This document shows, piece by piece, positions 1 through 6,213 of a DNA stretch of 6,261 bases. Below the pieces are notes generated by a model. The model searched no databases, was not told the origin of the DNA, and worked only from the letters and a program-made list of their open reading frames with translations. The stretch's first letter is position 1. Each line of letters starts with the position of its first letter. The stretch covers positions 1-6,261 of the forward strand of contig JAWOAV010000169.1 in NCBI GenBank assembly GCA_046498365.1, read 5' to 3'. This DNA comes from B1SED10-16 sp046498365 (lineage in GTDB: Bacteria; Desulfobacterota; Desulfobacteria; Desulfobacterales; Desulfosalsimonadaceae). Made by a program: the position numbers and the translations under genes.

Positions 1-1
1 G

Positions 2-355
2 ATATCCATAGAATCCGTTGTCCGCGGCATCGGGGTGGGGCACGTAAGCGTCATAAAACCCTATAACGTGAAAAAGAGCATGGCGGCCCTGAAGGAGGCC
101 ATCGAATACAAAGGCGTTTCGGTTGTCATTGCGCAGGAGGATTGCGCCCTCCAGGTCAAAGGAACGAAAAAGTCCGCGGGCAGGCCATTTACCGTAAGCG
201 ATCGGTGCAAAGATCACCGGACATGCATAAACGAACTGGCATGTCCGGCCTTTTATATGGAAAACGGGCGGGTGAAGATCGACGCTGCGCTTTGCACCGG
301 GTGTTCGGTGTGTGCGCAGGTATGTCCCGAAAATGCCATTGTCCCGCTCAAGTAG
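2..355 (+). CDS. iorA: Indolepyruvate:ferredoxin oxidoreductase, alpha subunit (C-terminal part, truncated by window edge)
   Basis: The frame is open from the first bases of the window and ends with TAG at 353-355, leaving 117 codons of a protein usually around 600 residues long. It begins with a stretch typical of the IorA C-terminal region (VVRGIGVGHVSVIKPYNV), followed by a ferredoxin-like domain. The second cluster motif is canonical: CTGCSVCAQVCP, with Cys codons at 293, 302, 311 and 323. The first motif has Cys codons at 206, 224 and 242, but His (215-217) where the second Cys of a CxxCxxC pattern is expected. In the family, the alpha subunit binds thiamine diphosphate and, with IorB, converts indolepyruvate and other arylpyruvates plus CoA to aryl-acetyl-CoA, CO2 and reduced ferredoxin in the cytoplasm. 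The GTG at position 35 is only an internal codon; the true start lies upstream of the window. iorB follows on the same strand. Confidence 0.93.
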   Translation: MSIESVVRGIGVGHVSVIKPYNVKKSMAALKEAIEYKGVSVVIAQEDCALQVKGTKKSAGRPFTVSDRCKDHRTCINELACPAFYMENGRVKIDAALCTGCSVCAQVCPENAIVPLK

Positions 356-415
356 TATATATCTATAAAATTGGTTTATTCTCGGTGCCGGGGGGATTTT
401 CAACATTCGAACCCT

Positions 416-445
416 GACGCCGATATCGACCCCGACACCGACCCT
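416..445. repeat. Degenerate hexanucleotide tandem repeat (five units)
   Basis: Five consecutive 6-base units follow the pattern GAYNYY: GACGCC, GATATC, GACCCC, GACACC and GACCCT. Each starts with GA followed by C or T, and most end in a pyrimidine pair. The array is short and imperfect and lies wholly between iorA and iorB. Similar GAYnCC-type hexamer arrays occur between genes in some Desulfobacterota genomes; that is from memory and not checked here. Confidence 0.55.
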
Positions 446-470
446 GGTAAAGCCGGGTTCAGCACTTTTT
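441..470 (+). terminator. Weak hairpin followed by a T tract (possible attenuator or terminator)
   Basis: ACCC (441-444) pairs with GGGT (455-458), and GG (446-447) pairs with CC (453-454), leaving a single bulged T and the loop TAAAG. A run of five T (466-470) begins seven bases after the stem. The stem is short, bulged and too far from the T tract for a strong intrinsic terminator, so this could be incidental. If real, it would lower read-through from iorA to iorB. Confidence 0.2.
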
Positions 471-527
471 ATTTCAGGGGCAGCGGATGAATAATAATTT
501 TTTTACGAGCCATTCAGGAAAAAGAAT

Positions 528-1112
528 ATGGATGTCACACGACTGATTATTGTTGCAGTTGGGGGGCAGGGAAACCTGCTGGCTTCAAAGGTTCTGGGTG
601 AAGCCGCCCGTCGCGAGGGGATTGCCGTGCGGATGAGCGAAATCCATGGCATGGCACAGCGGGGGGGCGTTGTGGAGTCTGCGCTGGTTTTCGGCCCGGC
701 GGAGAGCACCGTTATTTCTGATGGGGAAGCCGACATCCTGGTCAGCTTCGAACCCCTGGAAGCATTGCGTGCGCTGAAAAAATGCAATGCAAACACCGTG
801 GTCATTACCAACACAAAGCCGCTGCCGCCGTTTACTGCGGCCATCGGCAGGGGCATGTATCCGGATATCGAAACCATCCGGAAGCGTATTGGGGAAAAAA
901 CGGCGCGTTTTATCGAAGTCGATGCGACCCGCCTCGCCTCGGAGGCGGGAAATGTTCTTTCCGTAAACATGGTCCTGCTGGGAACGCTGGCGGCAACAGG
1001 ACTGCTCCCCCTTTCCGAGGAGAATGTCAAAGCCGCTATTGAAGAGACCACCCGGCGCGAGTTTCTGGAGATCAACCGGAAGGCCTTTGAAATGGGCAGG
1101 CAATCGGTATAA
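528..1112 (+). CDS. iorB: Indolepyruvate:ferredoxin oxidoreductase, beta subunit
   Basis: This complete 194-residue protein belongs to the pyruvate/ketoisovalerate oxidoreductase gamma-type domain family, and its length is normal for IorB. The N-terminal segment IIVAVGGQGNLLASKVLGEA (residues 6-25) has the glycine-rich GGQGN signature. It is followed by SEIHGMAQRGG (about residues 37-47), which is highly typical of IorB. The ATG at 528 is preceded by AGGAA (516-520) at a seven-base spacing, which supports this start. IorB pairs with the ThDP- and Fe-S-containing alpha subunit encoded just upstream to form the cytoplasmic enzyme that oxidatively decarboxylates arylpyruvates from aromatic amino acid breakdown, with ferredoxin as acceptor. 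The two genes are probably co-expressed despite the 172-base gap. The stop codon lies 8 bases from the stop of the convergent panP-like gene. Reverse-strand frames over this gene are shadows. Confidence 0.95.
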   Translation: MDVTRLIIVAVGGQGNLLASKVLGEAARREGIAVRMSEIHGMAQRGGVVESALVFGPAESTVISDGEADILVSFEPLEALRALKKCNANTVVITNTKPLPPFTAAIGRGMYPDIETIRKRIGEKTARFIEVDATRLASEAGNVLSVNMVLLGTLAATGLLPLSEENVKAAIEETTRREFLEINRKAFEMGRQSV

Positions 1113-1120
1113 AGGGTTCC

Positions 1121-2779
1121 TTATTCCGGCAGATTTTCTGAAAGGTGGTTTTTCACGATTTGTTCCTGCTCGTCAAGGATTTCCCGCAGGATTCCGATGT
1201 CGGTCATGGGATTCATGATAACACATCGGAGCACCACGATTTCGCAGGGGGCGAAAGCGTTCTGTCGCAGCGTGGTGCGGGAGACGAAGCTGTTTCCGGC
1301 CTCCCGCTGCAGCCGCTGCAGATCCCGGTTGATGACATTTAATGCCGAATTGATCCGTTCTTTTTCGCCCGTATCGGCGTGGGCAATTTTTTCCCGTGTC
1401 CGGGCGGGGAAAAATCGGTAGGTCAGTATGTTCAGCACGGGGGGCGTCACCAGCTGGAAATCCTCTCTTTTTTCGATCTCTTCGGCAAACGCGCGGGCGG
1501 TTTCGATCCCGTGGTTGATCAGGAGGGCATACCCTTTTGCCCCCATTATTTTCAGCGCACAATCCAGAATGAGCGAATTTGCCTCCCTGGAGCCGGAAAG
1601 CGACCGGATGCCCAAATCCACGCTCCCCCGCCGGTTGACGTAATTGGAGTGATACGCGATGACATCCAGTATTTTGGGATCCCTCACGTAGAGCATGCCG
1701 CACGTCATAGGCATGTAAAATTGTTTGTGCCCGTCAATGGTCACGGAATCGGAATGCTGGATGCCGTCCAGAAGATGCCTGTATTCCTTGGAAAACAGCG
1801 TTGGACCGCCCCAAGCGGCATCCACATGGAAATGGATGTTGTGGGTTTTGCATATTTCCGCGATCCGGGCCAGGGGGTCCACGGTCCCCGTTTCCGTTGC
1901 GCCGGCAATGCCAACGATTGCAAGAATACATGTCCGGCTGTTTTCGACGTGAATCTGTTTTATGGTTTCTGTAAGGGCGTCGATGTCGATGCGGTAATCG
2001 GTGTCGGTTTCAATGGGAATGACGCTGTTGCTGCCGAGCCCCAGTATGCCTGCGGCCTTGCGGAGGGAATAGTGGGCGAGGCGGGAGGCCAGAATGACGC
2101 ACCGGTCCACGTTGTAAGCGGCAAATGCCGCCGGCACCCCCTCGGATTCAATACCCGAGAACCCGGTCTTGGGGGCGAAGCGGGCATTTCTTGCCACCCA
2201 CAGGGCCGTCAGGTTCGCGGTGGTCCCCCCTTCGGTAAAAACGCCCAGCGTGGTGTCGGTATTCTGGACGTGCTTTTCATAGAACGGCCGCCCCCTCTTG
2301 TATATCATGCCATGGATCTTGGCGATGACCTGTTTTTCGATGACCGACACGACTTTCGAGGTTTCCACCTTGACCACGTTCTGATTCAGGGCGGCGACGA
2401 TGGTTTTCAGGTGAACCATGAAAAACGGAATCGCAGAGGTCATGTGCCCGACGAAGTAGGGGGATGCCACGTTAACGGCATGCGGGGCGATTTCCTTGAT
2501 CAGGCAGGTGATAACATCGGCGAGTTTTTTTTCAGGGTCCTCGCTGATTTCCGTGATCATGAAATGTTCGGAAAGTTCCTTAAGGCTTTTGGCCTCGGTA
2601 ATGCCCACATGCTTTTTTAAAAATTCGTGCAAGCCGAAGAGCATCTGTTCCATGTACTTGATCAGTGTCTGCCTGCTTGCATCGTCTTCCGGCCGGAGAA
2701 AAACCCGCATCAGGTGGTTCCAGTCGGCAACCAGGTCCTTTTTTGTCGTCAGCCTTTTATCTGTGCGGATATCTGCCAT
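1121..2779 (-). CDS. panP: PLP-dependent group II decarboxylase, PanP-type (putative aspartate 1-decarboxylase)
   Basis: This 552-residue protein is a fold-type I PLP enzyme of the glutamate/aromatic amino acid decarboxylase superfamily. It most resembles the PanP group, which makes beta-alanine from aspartate for pantothenate and CoA synthesis in place of pyruvoyl-type PanD. Visible features include NVASPYFVGHMTSA (residues 103-116), the phosphate-binding TEGGTTANLTALWVARN stretch (182-198), His236 in the AHYSLRKAA segment (likely stacks on the cofactor), HVDAAWGG (318-325, with Asp320 for the pyridine nitrogen), and DGHKQ (349-353) with Lys352 as the Schiff-base lysine. The length matches the family (about 550). 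The reading frame stays open far upstream, to 3454, but that extension is antisense to the next gene. The ATG at 2779 gives a family-like start, with GAGAG 12 bases upstream as a weak ribosome site. It stands alone, convergent with iorB and divergent from the addB-like gene. Substrate is inferred; a glutamate or diaminobutyrate decarboxylase is less likely. Confidence 0.88.
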   Translation of the reverse strand: MADIRTDKRLTTKKDLVADWNHLMRVFLRPEDDASRQTLIKYMEQMLFGLHEFLKKHVGITEAKSLKELSEHFMITEISEDPEKKLADVITCLIKEIAPHAVNVASPYFVGHMTSAIPFFMVHLKTIVAALNQNVVKVETSKVVSVIEKQVIAKIHGMIYKRGRPFYEKHVQNTDTTLGVFTEGGTTANLTALWVARNARFAPKTGFSGIESEGVPAAFAAYNVDRCVILASRLAHYSLRKAAGILGLGSNSVIPIETDTDYRIDIDALTETIKQIHVENSRTCILAIVGIAGATETGTVDPLARIAEICKTHNIHFHVDAAWGGPTLFSKEYRHLLDGIQHSDSVTIDGHKQFYMPMTCGMLYVRDPKILDVIAYHSNYVNRRGSVDLGIRSLSGSREANSLILDCALKIMGAKGYALLINHGIETARAFAEEIEKREDFQLVTPPVLNILTYRFFPARTREKIAHADTGEKERINSALNVINRDLQRLQREAGNSFVSRTTLRQNAFAPCEIVVLRCVIMNPMTDIGILREILDEQEQIVKNHLSENLPE

Positions 2780-3002
2780 TGATTCTATATATCTCTCATA
2801 TAAAGTGCCGGTTGACCATCGTTTCGGTTTTGTCCCGCAATGCTTTTCGGTTTTCCGCCTACCATATTTATGAAAAAAAAGAAACGGATATTTCATGCGG
2901 GCAAATCTCGGTTTTTGGGGTTTTGCCGGAAAGGGTTGTGTGATAGGCTCGGGTTGTGTAAAAATGTATTGCAAAATCACAATCCGCAGCACCGGATCAT
3001 TT
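2780..3002. promoter_or_regulatory. Divergent intergenic region between panP-like and addB-like genes
   Basis: This 223-base region must hold the promoters for both divergent genes. On the panP side it has an AT-rich segment (2782-2802, read as TTATAT on the minus strand) that could be a -10 element, without a recognisable -35. On the addB side, TTGTGT (2936-2941) and TAAAAA (2959-2964), 17 bases apart, form a weak sigma-70-like pair. If it is used, the transcript would begin near 2971 and the addB ATG at 3003 would be the first usable start. An A8 tract lies at 2873-2880 and short direct repeats at 2822-2854. The promoter assignments are speculative. Confidence 0.4.
2822..2854. repeat. Direct repeat TTTCGGTTTT, two copies
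   Basis: The 10-mer TTTCGGTTTT occurs exactly at 2822-2831 and 2845-2854, start to start 23 bases apart, about two helical turns. A looser version, CTCGGTTTTT, is at 2907-2916. The exact copies sit about 43 to 75 bases upstream of the panP start, where an operator for that gene could lie. They may also be chance T-rich sequence. No regulator is encoded nearby. Confidence 0.35.
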
Positions 3003-5765
3003 ATGCTAACCATTCCATCCCTCCAAGCGCCGAAAGTCCACGAAATGCTGGAGCAGGGCGCGACCCTGGTCACCGTGAACCAACGGCTGGCAAAATACGC
3101 CAGGGACCAGTATGGCCGTAAACAGGTTGAAACGGGTCGTTCGGCATGGGAAACACCCGATATTCTTTCGTATAACGCCTGGCTCGAACGATGCCTGGAT
3201 GAAAGTTCGATGCATGCCGGTTTGTGGGATGAAAATGAAAAGGAAATCCCGGTTCTTTTGCGCCCCCTGCAGGAGCGGATGCTCTGGGAGCAGGTAATCG
3301 AAAAGGACGACCCCCGCAGGATGCTTTTCCGGTCTTCTGCCGCCGCACGTACGGCGGAGAAGGCCTGGCGGCTATGCGTTGAATGGCGAATCCCGATTGA
3401 TTCTGATCCGTTGTGGTCCGAGGTCGACCCGGGTGCGTTTGCCCTGTGGGCCAAAGAATTTGAAAACCGTTGCCGGTCGAATCACTGGATGGACCGCGCC
3501 CGACTGGCGGATGCCGTCTGCGAAGCAATTGTCGCCAATCGCCTGCCTGCCCCCCCGGCGGTTATTTTTTCCGGGTTTGACGATTTCCCCCCCCAGTTGA
3601 GAGCGATTATGGATGCACTGGTATTGAACGGCGTCCAAACATGCACCCAGGCGTTCCCTTCCCGCGCCGGAAAAGCCGTTCGGGCCGTTTTTGCAGACAG
3701 TGCGACGGAGATAGAGGCGGCGGCGGCATGGGCCCGTACAAAGATGGCGGCGCACCCGTCGCATCGCATCGGGATTGTCGTCAACGGCCTTTCGCAAAAC
3801 CGCGATGCCGTGCACCGGGTGTTCGAAGAAGCCCTGCACCCTTCCTCCATGGTTTCCCTGAAGCCCCTTGATGCGCCGTCTTTCAATATCTCCATGGGAA
3901 AGCCGCTGTCGTCGTATCCCTTGGTAAAAAGCGCGCTTCTGATCCTTGAAATGGTGAAGGACAATCCGGAAATGGAAACCCTAAGCGCGCTTCTGCTTTC
4001 GCCTTTCATAAATGGTGCGGCAGAAGAAATATCCCTGCGGGCTGTTGCCGACCGACTTCTACGGAAAAGCAAGCAGCCCCGGATGCCGGTGATGCAGGTG
4101 TTCCGGCGGATGAAAAACAGATATGATCCTGCCGGCAAAGGCGGTTACATCTGCCCGGTGTGGTGTCAAAGCCTTGGGGCATTTGAAGAAATATGCCTGG
4201 ATATGCCGGAAAAGCAGGCACCATCAGCATGGTGCATGACCTTTTCCCGCCTTCTCGAGGCTTTCGGCTGGCCGGGGGATAAATCGCTCGACAGCGACGA
4301 GTACCAGACCCATGCGGCCTGGCAGGATGCCCTGGTCCGGTTTGCTGCCACAGAGGAAGTCTCTTCCGGGTTGTCCTTTTACCAAGCGGAAAGCATCATA
4401 AAGCGGCTTCTTAACGAGACGCTGTTTCAGCCGGAAACAGGAAACTCCGGGCTGCAGATCATGGGGCTCCTGGAGGCCGCGGGGGAAGAATTTGATGCAG
4501 TCTGGATGACCGGACTCACTTCAGAGGAATGGCCCCCGTCCCCAAAGCCCAACCCCTTTATTCCGGTGCCCCTGCAGCGACGCTTCGGCCTTCCCCGAGC
4601 GACCGCGGCGCGTGAACTCGATTTTGCCCGCAGCGTTACCCGGCGGCTTCTCGCATCCGCCGACGAGGTGGTGGTGAGCTGCCCCGGTGTTTCCGGGGAC
4701 AGCCCGCTTTTCCCGAGCGCCTTGATCGCGCATCTTCCGGAAGTGTCATCTATCCTCTCCCCGGCCGGGGGCAGGGCGGAAGGAACAAACGACCTGCAGG
4801 TAAGCGATTATCGGCTTTTTCTGTCTGCTTCAGGCGATCTGGAGGATTTTACGGACACCACGGCCCCCCCCTTGGAAAAAGGGGAATCTGTCCCCGGTGG
4901 AACCGGCGTGGTGAAAGCCCAGGCCGCGTGCCCTTTCAGCGCCTTTGTTCAATACCGTTTGGGTGCAAGGCCGCTTGAATTTCCGGTTTCCGGAATAGAT
5001 GCTGCAGACCGGGGGATCCTGGTCCATAAGGTGTTGGAGATGGTCTGGAAGTCGCTGGAAAACCAGAAGCAGTTGCTCTCGAAGAAACCGGATGCGCTGT
5101 CTGCGGTGGTCTCTGAATCGGCTGCAAAAGCGGTTGCCGCCATGGCCCGCGAGCAACCCCAGACTTTTACCGTCCGCTTTGCAGACTTGGAAAAGCAGCG
5201 TCTTGAAGCGCTTGTTATGCAATGGCTTGAACAGGATGCTGCCCGCTCGTTTTTTGACGTGGTCGCAACGGAAACGCGGTTGAGCGTGGAAGTCGGCGAG
5301 ATCCGGTTGAGTGCCTTTGCGGACCGGATCGATCGCCTTGCAAACGGCAAGCATGTCATCATCGACTATAAAACCGGCGATGCGACAGCGAGGGACTGGT
5401 TTGCTGAGCGGATCGCCGAACCCCAGTTGCCGCTCTACTGCCTGGCGCTGGCGGACATCCCCGCCGGTGTTTTTTTTGCCAGGGTCAAAAAGGGGGGCAT
5501 GACATACATCGGGATTGCCGATGACGAAACAATCGCCAGCGGCGTAAAGGCCATTGCGGATACCGGTGGATTGAACGAGCGCTTCGGCGGCATGGAAGAT
5601 ATCGTGGGCCACTGGCGGTCTGGTTTGGAGGCCCTTGCCGGTGAGCTGGCACGTGGTCATGCGCCGGTGTCGCCGGTGTCGGTGCACAAAAGCTGCCGGT
5701 ATTGCCCCTTGGGCATGGTCTGCCGAATCAATGAACTGCTGGACATGGGTCTGGTAGCGGCGTAA
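3003..5765 (+). CDS. AddB-like PD-(D/E)XK nuclease, double-strand break repair (TIGR03623-type 'probable DNA repair protein')
   Basis: This 920-residue protein resembles the AddB-related family of about 900 residues. The N-terminal half is a helicase-like module starting with TLVTVNQRLAKYARD (residues 21-35). It lacks a Walker A motif, so it probably does not hydrolyse ATP. A family-typical block follows at residues 488-535 (GLLEAAGEEFDAVWMTGLTS, then WPP and PNPF). The C-terminal nuclease is intact: His675 in GILVHK, Asp777 in ADRIDRL, Asp788 and Lys790 in IIDYKTGD, and Gln808/Tyr812 in PQLPLY. Four cysteines fit an AddB-type 4Fe-4S staple: Cys643 (AACPF), then Cys898, Cys901 and Cys907 (CxxCx5C). 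The role inferred from the family is end resection at double-strand breaks, together with the AddA-like helicase encoded next. In-frame ATGs also exist at 2895 and 2964. I prefer 3003 because the upstream residues look unlike the family and GGAT (2994-2997) is a possible weak ribosome site. Confidence 0.88.
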   Translation: MLTIPSLQAPKVHEMLEQGATLVTVNQRLAKYARDQYGRKQVETGRSAWETPDILSYNAWLERCLDESSMHAGLWDENEKEIPVLLRPLQERMLWEQVIEKDDPRRMLFRSSAAARTAEKAWRLCVEWRIPIDSDPLWSEVDPGAFALWAKEFENRCRSNHWMDRARLADAVCEAIVANRLPAPPAVIFSGFDDFPPQLRAIMDALVLNGVQTCTQAFPSRAGKAVRAVFADSATEIEAAAAWARTKMAAHPSHRIGIVVNGLSQNRDAVHRVFEEALHPSSMVSLKPLDAPSFNISMGKPLSSYPLVKSALLILEMVKDNPEMETLSALLLSPFINGAAEEISLRAVADRLLRKSKQPRMPVMQVFRRMKNRYDPAGKGGYICPVWCQSLGAFEEICLDMPEKQAPSAWCMTFSRLLEAFGWPGDKSLDSDEYQTHAAWQDALVRFAATEEVSSGLSFYQAESIIKRLLNETLFQPETGNSGLQIMGLLEAAGEEFDAVWMTGLTSEEWPPSPKPNPFIPVPLQRRFGLPRATAARELDFARSVTRRLLASADEVVVSCPGVSGDSPLFPSALIAHLPEVSSILSPAGGRAEGTNDLQVSDYRLFLSASGDLEDFTDTTAPPLEKGESVPGGTGVVKAQAACPFSAFVQYRLGARPLEFPVSGIDAADRGILVHKVLEMVWKSLENQKQLLSKKPDALSAVVSESAAKAVAAMAREQPQTFTVRFADLEKQRLEALVMQWLEQDAARSFFDVVATETRLSVEVGEIRLSAFADRIDRLANGKHVIIDYKTGDATARDWFAERIAEPQLPLYCLALADIPAGVFFARVKKGGMTYIGIADDETIASGVKAIADTGGLNERFGGMEDIVGHWRSGLEALAGELARGHAPVSPVSVHKSCRYCPLGMVCRINELLDMGLVAA

Positions 5766-5768
5766 GCC

Positions 5769-5918
5769 ATGTCTGCGAGATCGAGATTGCGTATTTTTTC
5801 ATCCCGGGGAGGTTCGTGCGGCAAAGCCGCAGCCGGAAGGATCAGGAAACCGGATAAATGCAGCGGCTGCAACAAAGGCTTTTGTCTGTTGCATATCCTG
5901 GAATCATCAGGGAGTTGA
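5769..5918 (+). CDS. Possible small Cys-containing ORF, 49 codons, in the addB-addA gap
   Basis: An ATG 3 bases after the addB-like stop opens a 49-codon frame ending in TGA at 5916-5918, 13 bases before the helicase start. It fills almost the whole gap. The predicted peptide is basic, with Cys17 and a KPDKCSGCNKGFC segment giving CxxCx4C (Cys31, Cys34, Cys39), which resembles half of a zinc-binding site. The tight spacing on both sides fits translational coupling within an operon. Against it, there is no good ribosome site, short frames are common in GC-rich DNA, I know no family like it, and two inverted repeats overlap it. It may simply be intergenic sequence. Confidence 0.22.
   Translation: MSARSRLRIFSSRGGSCGKAAAGRIRKPDKCSGCNKGFCLLHILESSGS
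5817..5831. repeat. Perfect inverted repeat TGCGGC-AAA-GCCGCA
   Basis: A six-base GC-rich stem with a three-base loop lies 52 bases after the addB-like stop codon. No T tract follows on either strand, so it is not an intrinsic terminator. It could stabilise the 3' end of a processed message or be incidental. Confidence 0.5.
5868..5893. repeat. Inverted repeat TGCAACA / TGTTGCA
   Basis: Seven-base arms at 5868-5874 and 5887-5893 flank a 12-base spacer, 39 bases upstream of the helicase start. A second palindrome, TGCAGC-G-GCTGCA (5859-5871), overlaps its left arm, so the two could form alternative structures. It could influence translation of the downstream gene; no function is demonstrated. 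Confidence 0.4.
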
Positions 5919-5931
5919 AATCGTAGCATAC

Positions 5932-6213
5932 ATGAACCGGCAATCCATAAACATACCGGACGGACAGGCGCGCCGGAAAGCGCTGGACCCGGAAAGGTCC
6001 TTTATCGTGCAGGCGCCGGCGGGCTCCGGAAAAACCGGCCTGCTGATCCAGCGGTATCTTTCGCTGCTTTCCCGGGTTCGGTCCCCGGAGGAGATCATCG
6101 CCATAACCTTTACACGCAAAGCGGCCGCGGAGATGAAGGAGCGGGTGCTTTTGGCATTACAAGGCGCCGGCTCCGATGCTGTCAGATTTAGTTCGGGATG
6201 CAAGGAAAAATAA
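5932..6213 (+). CDS. AddA/RecB-like UvrD-family helicase, N-terminal fragment with premature end (broken gene)
   Basis: The first roughly 76 residues clearly match the start of a superfamily 1 UvrD/RecB-type helicase. They hold the Walker A motif APAGSGKT (residues 28-35, Lys34 and Thr35 binding ATP-Mg) and motif Ia, AITFTRKAAAEMKERV (57-72). The family normally runs to about 1,000 residues or more, but this frame stops at TAA (6211-6213) after 93 codons. The tail after about residue 77 is not recognisable as helicase. The other two forward frames also stop quickly (TAG at 6189-6191, TAA at 6218-6220), so a simple single-base frameshift does not restore the gene within the window. The ATG at 5932 has only a distant GGGAG (5910-5914) upstream and no alternative in-frame start. 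The intact gene would be the ATP-driven motor paired with the AddB-like nuclease encoded upstream. It is either interrupted by an insertion or a decaying pseudogene. Confidence 0.8.
   Translation: MNRQSINIPDGQARRKALDPERSFIVQAPAGSGKTGLLIQRYLSLLSRVRSPEEIIAITFTRKAAAEMKERVLLALQGAGSDAVRFSSGCKEK

Larger units (their letters stand above)
356..527. other. iorA-iorB intergenic region
   Basis: This 172-base gap lies between two genes that are commonly adjacent or overlapping. It opens with an AT-rich stretch; TATAAA at 364-369 could be part of a -10 element, but no good -35 is visible. It then holds a degenerate hexamer array (416-445), a short imperfect hairpin (441-458) and a T-rich stretch near 466-474. 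I see no open reading frame in it that resembles a known protein. Whether it contains a separate iorB promoter cannot be decided from the sequence alone. Confidence 0.6.

Noticed and set aside
1..6. GATATC at the very start as a cloning or assembly junction
   Set aside because: The iorA frame runs through it normally and the hexamer is expected by chance; the same hexamer recurs at 422-427.
1379..2620. Long 413-codon frame on the plus strand
   Set aside because: It lies opposite the panP-like gene, whose catalytic motifs are unmistakable; the plus-strand translation shows no recognisable domain and is a GC-driven shadow.
2780..3454. N-terminal extension of the panP reading frame by 225 codons on the minus strand
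   Set aside because: It runs antisense through the divergent intergenic region and the start of the AddB-like gene, shows no family resemblance, and the ATG at 2779 already gives a full-length PanP-type protein.
4830..5687. 285-codon frame on the minus strand
   Set aside because: It is antisense to the nuclease domain of the AddB-like gene, where all catalytic residues are on the plus strand; its own translation has no recognisable motif.
5817..5831. Intrinsic terminator after the AddB-like gene
   Set aside because: The hairpin is good but no T tract follows on either strand, and the operon appears to continue into the helicase gene.
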